Positions 24,554-33,401 of a stretch of DNA of 49,987 bases are shown here, piece after piece. Each line of letters opens with the position of its first letter. The first letter of the stretch is position 1. Made by a program: the position numbers and the translations under genes. The stretch spans positions 1 through 49,987 of the forward strand of contig CAZEIM010000021.1 of the NCBI GenBank assembly GCA_964512145.1. The letters are read 5' to 3'. Below the pieces are notes generated by a model. The model saw nothing but the letters and a program-made list of their open reading frames with translations. It made no database searches and was not told where the DNA came from. This stretch comes from CAYOHR01 sp964512145 (GTDB lineage Bacteria > Bacteroidota > Bacteroidia > Flavobacteriales_G > JALEGO01).

Positions 24554-25672
24554 CTATGACTTTAAAATAATAGTATTATAAAAACTGAACAACTTTTGTT
24601 TTTCAATATCCCAATTATATTTTTCTAATACCGCTTTTTTGCCATTTTCACCCATAACCTTTGCATGTTCTGGATTATCCAATATATATTGGATGGCGTT
24701 TGATATTTGTTTAACATTTAAAGGATCAACACAAATACCACAATTATTTTTTTCAATAATTTCTTTCCATAAAGGGAAGTTAGATGCTACTACCGGCAAA
24801 CCGGATGCCATGTATTCAAACATTTTAACTGGTAAAGAATCTAAATAATTTGTTGTGGGATGCAAAACAACCAAGCCTAGTTTTGATTTACTATACACTT
24901 CACGTACTGCATTTCTATTAACAAAACCAAGTTCTTCTATTTTATTCCAACCATTTAGTTTCATTAATTCGTCTTTTAAATATGGCTCTAAAAAACTTCC
25001 TGCTATTAACAGCTTTATATTTAACGATTCTATAGCCTTAATCATTTCTACTGCACCTCGAATTTTTGTCATACCACCTACATAACAAATAATATTTTCA
25101 GATTTATGAGGGTATTTTTCTTCTAGAATTAATTCATGTAAAATAGGAAAATTATTTACAGCTATTGTGTTTTGGTTAATCATTAAAAATCTCTTTTCAA
25201 TATAAGGGGTTGCCGTAATTACACCATCTAATTTACCAGCAATATAATTTTCGTAATGTTCAACCAAAAAACTGACGATTTTTCTTAAAAATAAAGGAAT
25301 GTAATGCTTTGACATAACTTGCCTAGGCAAATCTTCATGTGCATCGTATATTACCTTTTTTCCTTTTCTTTTTAATTTTAATGCAATTCTAAGTAGTTCA
25401 GGATCGTGTATATGATACATATCTGCATTTAACTCCAATGCTTTTTTATATACTCCATTTACCAAATGCCACATTCTTGTAAATCGAGAGCTACTTTTAT
25501 AATTAAACGAAACAATTTGTACGCCATTTTCTTGTCGATTACGTGTATTTGGTACCACCAAACTTACCTGATGGCCATTTTCGGCTAAGCTAATGCATTG
25601 TTTATGAAAAATGCGTACATCATTATCTTTATGTGCACTGGTTAAATGAGCTATTTTAAATATATGAGACAT
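24554..25672 (-). CDS. GT4-family glycosyltransferase
   Basis: Two-domain GT-B retaining glycosyltransferase of 372 residues. The N-terminal domain starts FKIAHLTSAHKDNDVRIFHK and contains MYHIHDPELLRIALKLK and YDAHEDLPRQV, the acceptor side. The C-terminal donor domain has ICYVGGMTKIRGAVEMIKAI and the glutamate-containing EYMASGLPVVAS that binds the nucleotide sugar. Its start directly abuts the stop of the upstream polymerase gene, with no spacer. It should add one sugar to the lipid-linked repeat unit on the cytoplasmic face. Donor identity is not predictable. Confidence 0.93.
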   Translation of the reverse strand: MSHIFKIAHLTSAHKDNDVRIFHKQCISLAENGHQVSLVVPNTRNRQENGVQIVSFNYKSSSRFTRMWHLVNGVYKKALELNADMYHIHDPELLRIALKLKRKGKKVIYDAHEDLPRQVMSKHYIPLFLRKIVSFLVEHYENYIAGKLDGVITATPYIEKRFLMINQNTIAVNNFPILHELILEEKYPHKSENIICYVGGMTKIRGAVEMIKAIESLNIKLLIAGSFLEPYLKDELMKLNGWNKIEELGFVNRNAVREVYSKSKLGLVVLHPTTNYLDSLPVKMFEYMASGLPVVASNFPLWKEIIEKNNCGICVDPLNVKQISNAIQYILDNPEHAKVMGENGKKAVLEKYNWDIEKQKLFSFYNTIILKS

Positions 25673-26908
25673 TTATATTAATTGTGTACTCAGCGTTTTT
25701 TTATAAATAAAATACATAATCATAAGTAAAGACCAACCACCCGAAAATAATAAGGTTGTTATTGCTGTTGAACTAAGAATAAAAACCGGAAATAAGTTTA
25801 AGCTTAGCTTTAATGTTATATCATTTTTAAAAAGAATTTCTATAAAAACAAAAAACACTGACAACATGAATGCAGATATAACCAATCCTAATCTGCCAAA
25901 ATTCGCATAATCATACATAAAGCTAGCGGTATTTACCGTGCCCACTAATCCTTGTTGAGCAAAATGAGGTCTTAATACTGGATATAATTCGGTAGAGTAC
26001 TCAGTAAATGTATTGCCTGTAATTTTTGCCCATAATCTGTAGCCATTTCCATACAAAAATGGTTTTTTATTGGGAATCACATCAAACCATTCAGAAACCA
26101 TTTCTCCGGGAACTAATGAAATGCGATGTATTAACCCTAAATATATTCTGAAAATTCCATGATCGCTATTGATTGTTTCTTGCTCGCTTATATTTTCATT
26201 TTTTACTTCGTTGGTTTTTATTTCGTTTTTTATATCCGGATTAGCAATAATTGAAAGGGCAAATACAAAACAAATTATGCACGCAACATATTTAAAAGCA
26301 AATAAAAATTTTTTATGAAGCAGGCTATGTATGAATGCAGGAACTAAAACAAACAGTATATAACTTTTTTGCATTAAACTAAATGCATAAATTATTCCTA
26401 GTAAAAAAAACATATAGTACCAAACCTTTTTTTCTGAATTTTTATATAACAGTAAAATAAAAAATGGAATAATGGCTTTAAGTAAAAAACTAGAAATATA
26501 ATTAATAATAGAAGGGCTATCACTGGTAATTTTTCTTCTAACTTCTGCTACACCTTCAACACTGTTTAAGTAGTAAGCCTTAATAGGCGGAATGCCTCCT
26601 AATAAATAAAGATGATACAAAATAAAAAATATGGTAAATCCCAACAATACGAATGTAATTGAGTTGATTCGGCTTTGATTAAAAAACTGATTTAAAGGCA
26701 AATTAAATGAATAGTTTTTAGTATATCGAAATATTGTAAAGTAAAATACATATAATGGAATTACTAAAAACAATAATTTATTAAAATGTTTAAATTCAGA
26801 AAAAGAAAATACACCATACAGCAATAAAACTAACACAAAGCTATATAGTATTATAATAGTGTGATTTTTAAATGTTTGTTTAATATTTACAAAAAGCTCA
26901 TTTTTCAC
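25673..26908 (-). CDS. Wzy-like oligosaccharide repeat-unit polymerase
   Basis: A 411-residue protein with about eleven hydrophobic helices. A soluble loop of about 100 residues in the second half contains RIYLGLIHRISLVPGEM and LYGNGYRLWAKITGN. Topology, length and position among glycosyltransferases and flippases fit Wzy proteins, which polymerise undecaprenyl-linked repeats in the periplasm. Wzy proteins share little sequence, so the call rests mainly on topology and context. It lies 10 bases after asnB and abuts the GT4 gene. The local sequence is very A/T-rich, as is usual for wzy genes. Confidence 0.78.
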   Translation of the reverse strand: MKNELFVNIKQTFKNHTIIILYSFVLVLLLYGVFSFSEFKHFNKLLFLVIPLYVFYFTIFRYTKNYSFNLPLNQFFNQSRINSITFVLLGFTIFFILYHLYLLGGIPPIKAYYLNSVEGVAEVRRKITSDSPSIINYISSFLLKAIIPFFILLLYKNSEKKVWYYMFFLLGIIYAFSLMQKSYILFVLVPAFIHSLLHKKFLFAFKYVACIICFVFALSIIANPDIKNEIKTNEVKNENISEQETINSDHGIFRIYLGLIHRISLVPGEMVSEWFDVIPNKKPFLYGNGYRLWAKITGNTFTEYSTELYPVLRPHFAQQGLVGTVNTASFMYDYANFGRLGLVISAFMLSVFFVFIEILFKNDITLKLSLNLFPVFILSSTAITTLLFSGGWSLLMIMYFIYKKTLSTQLI

Positions 26909-26918
26909 GTTAATCTTA

Positions 26919-28736
26919 TTAATATTCTACATCATATATTTCCTCCCATTTGGCAATGTTAAATAACCTCCATTTTGTTCTTAAATCTAACTTTTCATAC
27001 GAAAATTGATTAAAATTTATAATCTTTTTTAAAACCATTGATTTTTGTATGTTTTCAATCATTTCATGGTTCATTTTTGTCAACCATTCTTTCTCAGGAG
27101 CATTAAAACCTAACTTATTTTTTCTCCACACCACTGAATCAGGCAATATATCAGCTACTGATTTTCTTAAAATATATTTAGTCCAACCATTTTTTATTTT
27201 GTATTTATCGGGTAAAGATAATGCACATTCTAAACATTGATAATCTAAAAATGGTAACCGCGATTCAACAGAATGAATCATAGAGTTTTTGTCTTCATAC
27301 TTTAATAAATGAGGAAGCTGAGTTTTAGTAATCTCCATTTTTTGCAGTTCAAGTACATTTAAATAATTGTTAGAAATGTTTTTTAAAACATCTGAAGTAA
27401 ACGAATTTAAAATTTCAGTTTTTAAATAGGCGTGTTTCTTTTTAAGAATTCTTAATCGTATAGAATAGTTGGTAAAATAATAGTAGTATTTTAACACATC
27501 AAAAGTTGACAATTTTGAGTTTTTACTAGAGTTTAAAAAGGCTAAAAACTTACTAATTCCATTTAAACTTTTCAAATAGGCAGGGTAATATCTTTCATAA
27601 CCAAGCAGTGTTTCATCTCCACCTTGTCCATCCAGCATTACAATGCAATTTGATTGTTTAGCCTTCTTAAACACAAAATACTGCATAACAATAGAGGGAC
27701 TTCCAAAAGGTTCTTCTTGTGTTTTTATAATTTGATGAATTTCTCTGGTAAATTCCTCGTACGATGGAGTTATTTCAATAAAATCGGTGTTGGTATGTTT
27801 TGAAACAATTTTAGCATAATTACTTTCATCTATTGTATTATCATTAGCTTTTGCATGTATTACTTTCATTTTTCTTTCGGTGTTTTCCTTTAAAATATTA
27901 GAAGCTAACGCAACAATAGAAGAGCTATCTAAACCACCGCTTAAACAAGTGCCTACTTCAACATCACTTCGCATTCTTAAACGAACAGCACTCATCAATC
28001 TTTCTTTATATAATGAAACGGCTTCTTGTTCATTTACATTTTTATATGAAAAATCCGTATTAATTTGATAATACTTTTCCGTTTTGTATGTATGATTATT
28101 TAAGTCATATACCATATTACAACCTTGCTCCAGTTTAAAAATGTTTTTAAAAAAAGTTTCATTAGAAAATTCCTCAACTCCAGTAATCAAATATTCCAAT
28201 AATATATTTTGATTGCAATATACTTTTTCAAAAAAATGTAGTAATTGTTTAATTTCAGAACCGAAAATAAATTTTTGGTTCATAACAGTATAGTAAAATG
28301 GCTTTACGCCAAATCTATCTCTACTGCAAAATAAAATATTTCTTTTTTTATCAAAAATACTAAAACTCCACATTCCGTTAAATTTTTGGACACAATCTTT
28401 ACCCCAGTGCTCATAAGCCGCTAAAATTACTTCCGTATCTGTTTTTGTATTAAATGTAAAACCCTTTTTTGTAAGTTCATCTTTAATTTCAAGATAATTG
28501 TAAATTTCTCCATTATATACTATAACATTGCCAGAATCAGCAAAAATCATAGGTTGTTTTCCGTCTTCGGATAAATCTAAAATAGCTAGTCTTCTGTGTC
28601 CAAGTGCGAAATTTTCACCATAATAAAAACCTTCTCCATCAGGGCCTCTGTGTGCAATTAAATTGGTTATGAATTTAATTTCATATTCAGATACCGCTTG
28701 ATTTGAAAAATTAATTATTCCACTAATTCCACACAT
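26919..28736 (-). CDS. asnB: Asparagine synthase (glutamine-hydrolysing)
   Basis: The 605-residue protein starts MCGISGIINF, so Cys2 becomes the N-terminal nucleophile of the glutaminase domain. AHRGPDGEG and VVYNGEIYNYLE follow in that domain. The synthetase half carries the ATP-binding loop CLSGGLDSSSIVALAS. AsnB paralogues are frequent in capsule and O-antigen operons, where they probably amidate a sugar acid or another substrate rather than only supplying asparagine. The location between wzx and wzy suggests such a role here, but this is inferred. Both active sites appear intact. Confidence 0.94.
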   Translation of the reverse strand: MCGISGIINFSNQAVSEYEIKFITNLIAHRGPDGEGFYYGENFALGHRRLAILDLSEDGKQPMIFADSGNVIVYNGEIYNYLEIKDELTKKGFTFNTKTDTEVILAAYEHWGKDCVQKFNGMWSFSIFDKKRNILFCSRDRFGVKPFYYTVMNQKFIFGSEIKQLLHFFEKVYCNQNILLEYLITGVEEFSNETFFKNIFKLEQGCNMVYDLNNHTYKTEKYYQINTDFSYKNVNEQEAVSLYKERLMSAVRLRMRSDVEVGTCLSGGLDSSSIVALASNILKENTERKMKVIHAKANDNTIDESNYAKIVSKHTNTDFIEITPSYEEFTREIHQIIKTQEEPFGSPSIVMQYFVFKKAKQSNCIVMLDGQGGDETLLGYERYYPAYLKSLNGISKFLAFLNSSKNSKLSTFDVLKYYYYFTNYSIRLRILKKKHAYLKTEILNSFTSDVLKNISNNYLNVLELQKMEITKTQLPHLLKYEDKNSMIHSVESRLPFLDYQCLECALSLPDKYKIKNGWTKYILRKSVADILPDSVVWRKNKLGFNAPEKEWLTKMNHEMIENIQKSMVLKKIINFNQFSYEKLDLRTKWRLFNIAKWEEIYDVEY

Positions 28737-28774
28737 ATAATTAAAATACAGGTTGCTAAATTAAAAATTAAATA

Positions 28775-30052
28775 CTAGTTGATTGTATTTAATATTTCTT
28801 TATTTTTCTTAATTGAAGTATTAAATATTAAAAAACCGTATATTACATAAGAACTTATGTCCAAAATAACAAAATATAAAATAAACTTCTCAAAGGATTG
28901 ATTTTTAAATAAATACAACATACTTATCATACTAAAATAAAAAAACTGCCACAAGGCACTTACTTTAAGTTTTTTAAATGCCATAAATACGACCGATAAA
29001 GGGGAAATAACAAATCTTATCGCATATGAAAAAACTAAAATTGAGGATATTTTCCCTGCTAATAACCATGAGTTTCCAAAAAGGAATGTAATAATATTCA
29101 TCCCAAAAAAATAAAACACAAACACACCTAATACACTTAACGTACTTAAAAAAAAGATATTTTTAATAATAAGTGGTATTATGGGTTTTTGTTGTTGCAA
29201 ATATTCTACTAATTGTTGATAAAACACTTGAGAAACTGAAGTAGAAATTAATGCTAATGGTAAGGCCAAAATTTGACAACTGGCATCATACTGCCCAATC
29301 ATAGCTTTTGAGTAAAATGCTGAAATGAAAAAAACCGGAAGTTGCAAGGTTATGGTATCCAATAATGATGGTAATAAGGAATATTTTGGAAAATCCATTT
29401 GATTTTTAATCGCTTGTTGAATGTGTGTTTTTTGAATACTCTTGAAGGAAGCATCAGATTTTTTAAATTGAAAATAAGAAATAAAAAAATGGGCGATATC
29501 TCCCATTATATTTCCCAACAATAATCCTCCATGTGTAAAGGATTTTGAAAGAGTTATTTGAGCTAAACCCTCAGAAAATCTTCGAACTCCTTTATTTACT
29601 GAAATTCCAACAAATTTTTTCTTTCTAATCAGCCATTGATTTAAAGCTAAATTGGTTGAAACTAAAAAAACACTGATAGGTATAAGCCAAAAATAAAAAC
29701 TTAAAGAGTCATTAAGACTGAATAATGCACTAATACTATCTCCAAAAAAGGATAAAATAATTAATAAAAGGAATGAAGTAATGATATTTAATATGATAGA
29801 TCCTAACAATAGTGCTAAAGATTCTTGGTCTTCCTTAGGTATGAGTATGCCATTTGACAAGCGAAAATTCGAAATGATACTTAATATAGAAACTATGCTA
29901 TAAAATTGAGCGTAAACTCCAAATTGTTCATCTGTGTATAACCTCCTTAAAATGGGTTGAAGTAAAACTGGAATTAGTTGAGATAAGCCAGTTCCAATAA
30001 TTAGAATCAACGAATTTTTTAAATAATTTGATTTTTTTAGTTTGTTTAACAT
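28775..30052 (-). CDS. Wzx-type polysaccharide flippase (second copy)
   Basis: A 425-residue MOP-superfamily membrane protein with about twelve helices that should flip lipid-linked oligosaccharides across the inner membrane. The N terminus LSQLIPVLLQPILRRLYTDEQFGVYA and the mid-protein NQWLIRKKKFVGISVNKG parallel the other flippase in this operon (33394-34698: FLFAPVITRLYTPEDFAVLG and NYWMIRIKKFTLISVGK). The two are therefore related paralogues of similar length. It lies 22 bases after the GT-C-like gene and 38 bases before asnB. Specificity for a given repeat unit cannot be read from sequence. Confidence 0.88.
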   Translation of the reverse strand: MLNKLKKSNYLKNSLILIIGTGLSQLIPVLLQPILRRLYTDEQFGVYAQFYSIVSILSIISNFRLSNGILIPKEDQESLALLLGSIILNIITSFLLLIILSFFGDSISALFSLNDSLSFYFWLIPISVFLVSTNLALNQWLIRKKKFVGISVNKGVRRFSEGLAQITLSKSFTHGGLLLGNIMGDIAHFFISYFQFKKSDASFKSIQKTHIQQAIKNQMDFPKYSLLPSLLDTITLQLPVFFISAFYSKAMIGQYDASCQILALPLALISTSVSQVFYQQLVEYLQQQKPIIPLIIKNIFFLSTLSVLGVFVFYFFGMNIITFLFGNSWLLAGKISSILVFSYAIRFVISPLSVVFMAFKKLKVSALWQFFYFSMISMLYLFKNQSFEKFILYFVILDISSYVIYGFLIFNTSIKKNKEILNTIN

Positions 30053-30074
30053 CTATCTAATTATAAATCTGCTA

Positions 30075-31754
30075 TTATTTAAGTGAATGGTTCTGTTTAT
30101 CAAAATTAACCGGTTTGTATAAAAGTACCGCTTTATTTTCTGAAGGATGAGGGTATGAGTTAACACGTGTATACAATGAATCGAAAGGACTATTATATCT
30201 TTCTTCAAGATACTGTTTATAAACACCTGGAATTGAATCATCTACTATCCAATAACAATTTAAAAGATCAGAATTTGATAATGATAAAGGATTTACCTGC
30301 GGTGATTCATATTCCCAACTCCAAAAAACAGAATTGGGAGATGTTGCCCCTAAAAGGAAAATGTATCCGGATTTTCTTTGAAAGCCAACCATTTTTTCAT
30401 TTTTATAATTCGAGTTCAATAAATCGTATTGAATCGATTTTAAGAATTCGTATTGAGAAGAATCGGTATATATGCTGGATGCATTTGGCAAAAAATTGAG
30501 TGAATAATTTTGAACATATAAAGGAGCTGACCTATAAGGTTTTATTACAAAGCCTTGGTAAAAATCATACATATTAAATCCAATATACAACAGCAATATA
30601 AAATGTAAACTTTTTTGTTTTAAAATTTCTTCGTTTAGCATTAAAAATAGCAACGGAATATTAAATATAATTAAACTAAATCGAGCATTATATAACCACG
30701 AGGTATTTGTTCCTGCTGCGATAAAAAAAGGATAAAACATTACAATGAAGATAAATAAGTAGGCTTTATAATATTTTTTATTATTATTTTTTATAATGAA
30801 AATAAAAAAAGACATAAAACTCAATAGTAGGTGAATAGTTATATCTCGAGAATACCATGTATGAATTAATTTAAAATTTATTACTAAAAACAGGATTCCG
30901 ATAAGCCAACTGTATTTTGATTTAATTTTATCAACTAGTTGTAACAATATAACATTAAACAGTAAAGGGATAGAAATTAAAAACAATACATGAATTAACT
31001 CATAAACTTTATCTAAATGTTCTGTAATCGAATAACCGTATTGAATATTTTGAACAGCCGAAATAGTCGTTAAAATATCAACTATTAATTGATTAATGGG
31101 GTAAACAAAAATGTGCAACACTAGAGCTGAAAGAACTATTCCTACATAAAAAAAAAGTATACTTCTTGCTGATTTAGAAGCTAGAATAATTAAAATCGAG
31201 TTCACAAATATTAATGAAAAAAAGGAAGAAAATTTAGAATACAATATGAAATAAGTAAATGCCCCACTAACAATTGCAAGTACGTATTTATGGTAGACTA
31301 AGAATAGTAACATAAAAGACAAACTTAGCATAGAAAAATTTGATGTTAATGTATTGTAAGAAAGACTTTTAGGAGTATAAGCATATGTAGTGAAGTGTAA
31401 AATAATAAATATGATGCATGAATTAATAAGTGTGTACTTATTAATAACATAATTTAAAGTGTGATTTGAGAAAGTGAATACTGAAAAAAACAGCATAAGA
31501 GTAGATACAAAATAAAATAAACTTTCAGCAATTCTAGATGAGACATACGAAATCCTAAATGGAATTATTTTATTGATGAGTAAAAAGTATGTTTTATAAA
31601 AATTTCCATTTAACTCCTGGAAACCACTTGAACCAAGATTATAAAAACCTTCATCGGTAAAGTCTATACATTTATTTAACCCATAAATAAATACAGTTAC
31701 AAAACACAATAATATGATGATTAATAAAGAAAACTTGATAAACTTAAATGACAT
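30075..31754 (-). CDS. Large membrane protein, probable GT-C-type glycosyltransferase
   Basis: A 559-residue protein with about eleven hydrophobic helices in the first 400 residues and a soluble C-terminal domain. After the first helix comes KCIDFTDEGFYNLGSS, where the acidic pair resembles the catalytic loop of GT-C transferases that use polyprenyl-linked donors. No database-level family is recognised. I start at ATG 31754, 1 base after the methyltransferase stop; an upstream ATG at 31772 would overlap that gene by 17 bases and is also possible. The DPM1/GtrB-like gene two positions upstream could make its lipid-linked sugar donor, which supports a side-branch glycosylation role. Confidence 0.78.
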   Translation of the reverse strand: MSFKFIKFSLLIIILLCFVTVFIYGLNKCIDFTDEGFYNLGSSGFQELNGNFYKTYFLLINKIIPFRISYVSSRIAESLFYFVSTLMLFFSVFTFSNHTLNYVINKYTLINSCIIFIILHFTTYAYTPKSLSYNTLTSNFSMLSLSFMLLFLVYHKYVLAIVSGAFTYFILYSKFSSFFSLIFVNSILIILASKSARSILFFYVGIVLSALVLHIFVYPINQLIVDILTTISAVQNIQYGYSITEHLDKVYELIHVLFLISIPLLFNVILLQLVDKIKSKYSWLIGILFLVINFKLIHTWYSRDITIHLLLSFMSFFIFIIKNNNKKYYKAYLFIFIVMFYPFFIAAGTNTSWLYNARFSLIIFNIPLLFLMLNEEILKQKSLHFILLLYIGFNMYDFYQGFVIKPYRSAPLYVQNYSLNFLPNASSIYTDSSQYEFLKSIQYDLLNSNYKNEKMVGFQRKSGYIFLLGATSPNSVFWSWEYESPQVNPLSLSNSDLLNCYWIVDDSIPGVYKQYLEERYNSPFDSLYTRVNSYPHPSENKAVLLYKPVNFDKQNHSLK

Positions 31755-31755
31755 A

Positions 31756-32460
31756 TTATTTTTTTGCCTCAACCACCAAATTAACCATAAAAGGAGCCAA
31801 AACTTTATTAAACCTATGAAAAAAATTATTTACCGGATACGTTATTGGATGCACAAAAGGTAATAAATGTACTCCGGACATTTTAATATCTTTAAACCCT
31901 AAACGGTGAACCGTTCGCTTTAATTTAAAATAAGAACTCCAATTTTCTAAGCCCTGATAGGGCCTTATTTTTAATATATTAGCCACCCATAAAGTCCAAT
32001 ACCAAAATATATTAGGAGTTGATAATACTAAAGTACCACCAGGCTTTAACACTCGATACATTTCCTCAATAGCTTTTTTGGGATTTGGGGTATGTTCTAT
32101 AACCTCACTGGAAATAACGAAATCAAACACGTTTTCTTCGAAAGGTAAATCTAAGACCGAGCCAATAACCCTATTGGTTTGACATTTTTGAGCAACTTGC
32201 TGTAATAATTTTTCTCCTACATCCAAAGAAGTTACCTCTCCTCCCCTTTCAACCGCTGCTTTGCTAAACCAACCTGTACCACAACCGGCATCCAACACAT
32301 TTTTATTTTTTAAATCATGCCCTTTTAAAATCTCATTAAAAAACACATCCACTCTTTTTTGAGTGTCATACATATTCATAGCTGAATCAAATTGGGTAGC
32401 AAAGGATTCGTAAAAGAACATTTTATCACTTTGTTTATCTTGCATAGATGTAAATTTCAA
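31756..32460 (-). CDS. Class I SAM-dependent methyltransferase
   Basis: A 234-residue Rossmann-fold methyltransferase. Motif I is VLDAGCGTGWFSKAA, followed by the acidic strand VTSLDVG, then SSEVIEHTPNPKKAIEEMYR and LKPGGTLVLSTPN. This layout is typical of UbiE/Methyltransf_11 proteins that act on small molecules, lipids or glycans. It overlaps the upstream glycosyltransferase gene by 4 bases and is separated from the next by 1 base, so it belongs to the glycan operon. Methylation of a sugar or a lipid carrier is plausible. A UbiG-like quinone role is less likely given the context. Confidence 0.9.
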   Translation of the reverse strand: MKFTSMQDKQSDKMFFYESFATQFDSAMNMYDTQKRVDVFFNEILKGHDLKNKNVLDAGCGTGWFSKAAVERGGEVTSLDVGEKLLQQVAQKCQTNRVIGSVLDLPFEENVFDFVISSEVIEHTPNPKKAIEEMYRVLKPGGTLVLSTPNIFWYWTLWVANILKIRPYQGLENWSSYFKLKRTVHRLGFKDIKMSGVHLLPFVHPITYPVNNFFHRFNKVLAPFMVNLVVEAKK

Positions 32461-33401
32461 ACATCGTTTTTAGATAAATTGTGCTCATCAATAATATAAA
32501 CAGGCCTATTTTTTGTTTGAATATACATTTTACCAATATACTCTCCTATGATTCCTAAAATAATCAACTGCATACCTCCTATAAATAATACGCTAAGCAA
32601 TAGCGATGTCCAACCCGAAATTACCCGATCGTTCATAAAATAAGTATACACTGCATATATTGAATATACAAATGCCAAAAAAGATATTACTAAACCCAAC
32701 ACGGTAGCAAATCGTAAAGGTTTAATACTAAAACCGGTAATGCCATTTATGGCAAAAGAAAGCATTTTTGAAAAAGTATATTTTGTATTTCCACTTGCTC
32801 GCTGATTAGGAATATATTCAATTTTTTGCTGAGAAAAACCTAACCAGGGAATATATCCTCGTAAAAACAAAAAGGACTCGTTATTTTTATGAATATACTG
32901 CGCTACGTTTTTATCTATGAGTCTAAAATCAGCAGTGCCCGACTCAATAGGAACATCTGATAACTTATGCATCATCCAATAAAAAAGCTTAGAAGTCCTT
33001 CGTTTTATAAAACTTTCTTTATTGTCTGATTTTCTTTGTGTATAAACTACATCTACACCTTTTTTCCATAACTCAATCATTTGAGGTATTATTTCTACGG
33101 GGTGTTGTAAGTCGGCATCCATCATAATAATAGCATTTCCCCGAGCATGATCAATACCAGCTTTTAGAGCTAATTGATGACCAAAATTTTTGGATAAACT
33201 AATATAAAGTAATTGCTTATGTTGGGTAGATAAATGCTTTAATACCTCTAAGGTATTATCGGTACTTCCATCATTTACAAATATTACTTCATAATCGTTT
33301 GTCCTATTTAATAAATCAACAAGCATACCCGCAAGTATTGGCACATTCTCTTGCTCATTATAGGCAGGAATAACAATAGATATTAGATTACACTCACGCA
33401 T
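32457..33401 (-). CDS. DPM1/GtrB/ArnC-like polyprenyl-phosphate glycosyltransferase
   Basis: Transfers a sugar from a nucleotide donor to undecaprenyl phosphate on the cytoplasmic face. The 314-residue protein begins ISIVIPAYNEQENVPILAG, has VNDGSTDNTLEVL and the DxD metal site MMDADLQHP, then RKSDNKESFIKRRTSKLF. It ends in two transmembrane hairpin helices (about 235-290), which matches GtrB and ArnC. The lipid-linked sugar would then be used by a GT-C transferase such as the product of 30075-31754. It overlaps its neighbours by 8 and 4 bases. Donor unknown. Confidence 0.93.
   Translation of the reverse strand: MRECNLISIVIPAYNEQENVPILAGMLVDLLNRTNDYEVIFVNDGSTDNTLEVLKHLSTQHKQLLYISLSKNFGHQLALKAGIDHARGNAIIMMDADLQHPVEIIPQMIELWKKGVDVVYTQRKSDNKESFIKRRTSKLFYWMMHKLSDVPIESGTADFRLIDKNVAQYIHKNNESFLFLRGYIPWLGFSQQKIEYIPNQRASGNTKYTFSKMLSFAINGITGFSIKPLRFATVLGLVISFLAFVYSIYAVYTYFMNDRVISGWTSLLLSVLFIGGMQLIILGIIGEYIGKMYIQTKNRPVYIIDEHNLSKNDV

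Noticed and set aside
30167..30499. 110-codon forward frame within the GT-C-like gene
   Set aside because: Antisense shadow of the C-terminal soluble domain; no family motif and no promoter or spacer position.
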